In this document: in pieces, positions 6,929 to 7,180 of the stretch | Position numbering within the stretch: the stretch's first letter is position 1 | Layout: every line of letters starts with the position of its first letter | DNA from: Caldisericia bacterium | GTDB taxonomy: Bacteria > Caldisericota > Caldisericia > B22-G15 | Assembly (NCBI GenBank): GCA_021158845.1 | Contig: JAGGSY010000149.1 | Span: forward strand, 1 to 7,180 | Direction of reading: 5' to 3' | Length of the DNA: 7,180 nt | Position numbers and translations under genes: made by a program | Notes under the pieces: model-generated | What the model saw: only the letters and a program-made list of their open reading frames with translations | Told to the model about the DNA's origin: nothing | Database searches by the model: none

Positions 6929-6947
6929 ATAAGTTCTATAAACTTAT
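6929..6947. promoter_or_regulatory. Perfect 7-base inverted repeat upstream of the sigma-like gene
   Basis: ATAAGTT (6929-6935), five-base loop CTATA, AACTTAT (6941-6947). The arms are A/T-rich and no T-run follows, so an intrinsic terminator is unlikely. TATAAA at 6937-6942 sits in the centre and could be a -10. A protein-binding operator for the gene starting 22 bases downstream is one reading; chance in AT-rich DNA is another. Confidence 0.3.
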
Positions 6948-6956
6948 ATCCTTACG

Positions 6957-6964
6957 AAAGGAGG
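6957..6964 (+). promoter_or_regulatory. Ribosome binding site of the sigma-like gene
   Basis: AAAGGAGG lies four bases before ATG 6969. The spacing is shorter than the 8 bases used by the two surface genes here, but the match to the anti-Shine-Dalgarno is strong. Confidence 0.75.
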
Positions 6965-6968
6965 TATT

Positions 6969-7180
6969 ATGAAGATAAATGAAATTTTTAAAAAGTATAA
7001 ACCTCTTTTTGATCACGAGATAAATAAGTTTTCCTCCATGGGGATTCCGAAGGATGAGATAGAGAGTGAAATTAACAACCTTGTTTTAAAGGTAAGCAAG
7101 CTAAATTTAGATGAGTTATCCACTGGAAAGTATTTAAAGGCATCCATAGAGAATAACCTTAGAAAATTGATCAACAGGAG
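6969..7180 (+). CDS. Small helical protein resembling sigma-70 region 2 / HTH_16-type proteins (partial; C-terminus beyond the right edge)
   Basis: The frame opens at ATG 6969 after AAAGGAGG and stays open for 70 codons to the window edge. The visible residues begin MKINEIFKKYKPLFDHEINK and continue with GIPKDEIESEINNLVLKVSK and, near residues 52-69, STGKYLKASIENNLRKLI. The order '.YKPL...I.KF', then a '.D.I...I' helix, then 'KYL...I...L..L' matches how sigma-70 region 2 and HTH_16-type proteins are built (helix with YKPLI, acidic helix, then a helix with regularly spaced basic residues near the end). It lacks the aromatic residues typical of DNA-melting sigma factors in region 2.3, as far as the fragment shows. 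If the assignment holds it would act on transcription in the cytoplasm. The gene lies 50 bases after the helicase on the same strand and may share its transcript. The family call is by eye; an unrelated small helical protein remains possible. Confidence 0.6.
   Translation, partial: MKINEIFKKYKPLFDHEINKFSSMGIPKDEIESEINNLVLKVSKLNLDELSTGKYLKASIENNLRKLINR

Noticed and set aside
1..7180. CRISPR array, tRNA, rRNA, insertion sequence or riboswitch
   Set aside because: No regularly spaced identical repeats, no tRNA-like cloverleaf sequence, no transposase reading frame and no long structured leader were seen on either strand.

Overview
The window reads as AT-rich bacterial DNA, probably from a thermophile or a relative of Firmicutes-like lineages. 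The grounds are Arg codons that are mostly AGA/AGG, cysteine-poor secreted beta-rich proteins, strong AGGAGG ribosome sites, and a copper-amine-oxidase-N-like (stalk) domain on a secreted protein. Surface proteins of this style occur in groups such as Caldisericota, Dictyoglomota and thermophilic Clostridia. That placement is an impression only, since the window holds no rRNA or phylogenetic marker.

Left part, minus strand (1-5283): two large secreted proteins encoded head to tail, probably one transcription unit. The upstream gene (1726-5283, 1185 aa) has a signal peptide, an N-terminal beta-domain, an Ig-like domain, four divergent ~130-residue repeats, three further Ig/chitobiase-like modules and a C-terminal stalk domain. 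After 84 bases without an obvious terminator comes a second secreted protein (start at 1641). It stays open to the left edge of the window (547 codons seen). It consists of a signal peptide, five ~100-residue Ig-like repeats and, in its last visible residues, a calcium-loop motif of dockerin/EF-hand type. A 7-codon minicistron with its own ribosome site overlaps its start codon.

Middle (5284-5382): a compact divergent intergenic region. It carries a perfect TATAAT placed so that transcription on the plus strand should begin at or next to the ATG of the next gene, suggesting a leaderless mRNA. The same bases read as TACAAT on the minus strand.

Right part, plus strand (5383-7180): a divergent DnaB-type helicase of 511 aa with an added C-terminal winged-helix-like tail and an altered motif H3. 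After a 50-base gap with a small perfect inverted repeat comes the beginning of a small helical protein that resembles sigma-70 region 2 / HTH_16-type proteins and is cut by the right edge. A helicase followed by a sigma-like protein is compatible with a replication/regulation module, possibly of an integrated element, but no integrase, attachment site, transposase, tRNA or CRISPR array is visible.

The two halves share only the intergenic region. Nothing in the sequence shows that the cell-surface genes and the DNA-handling genes work together.
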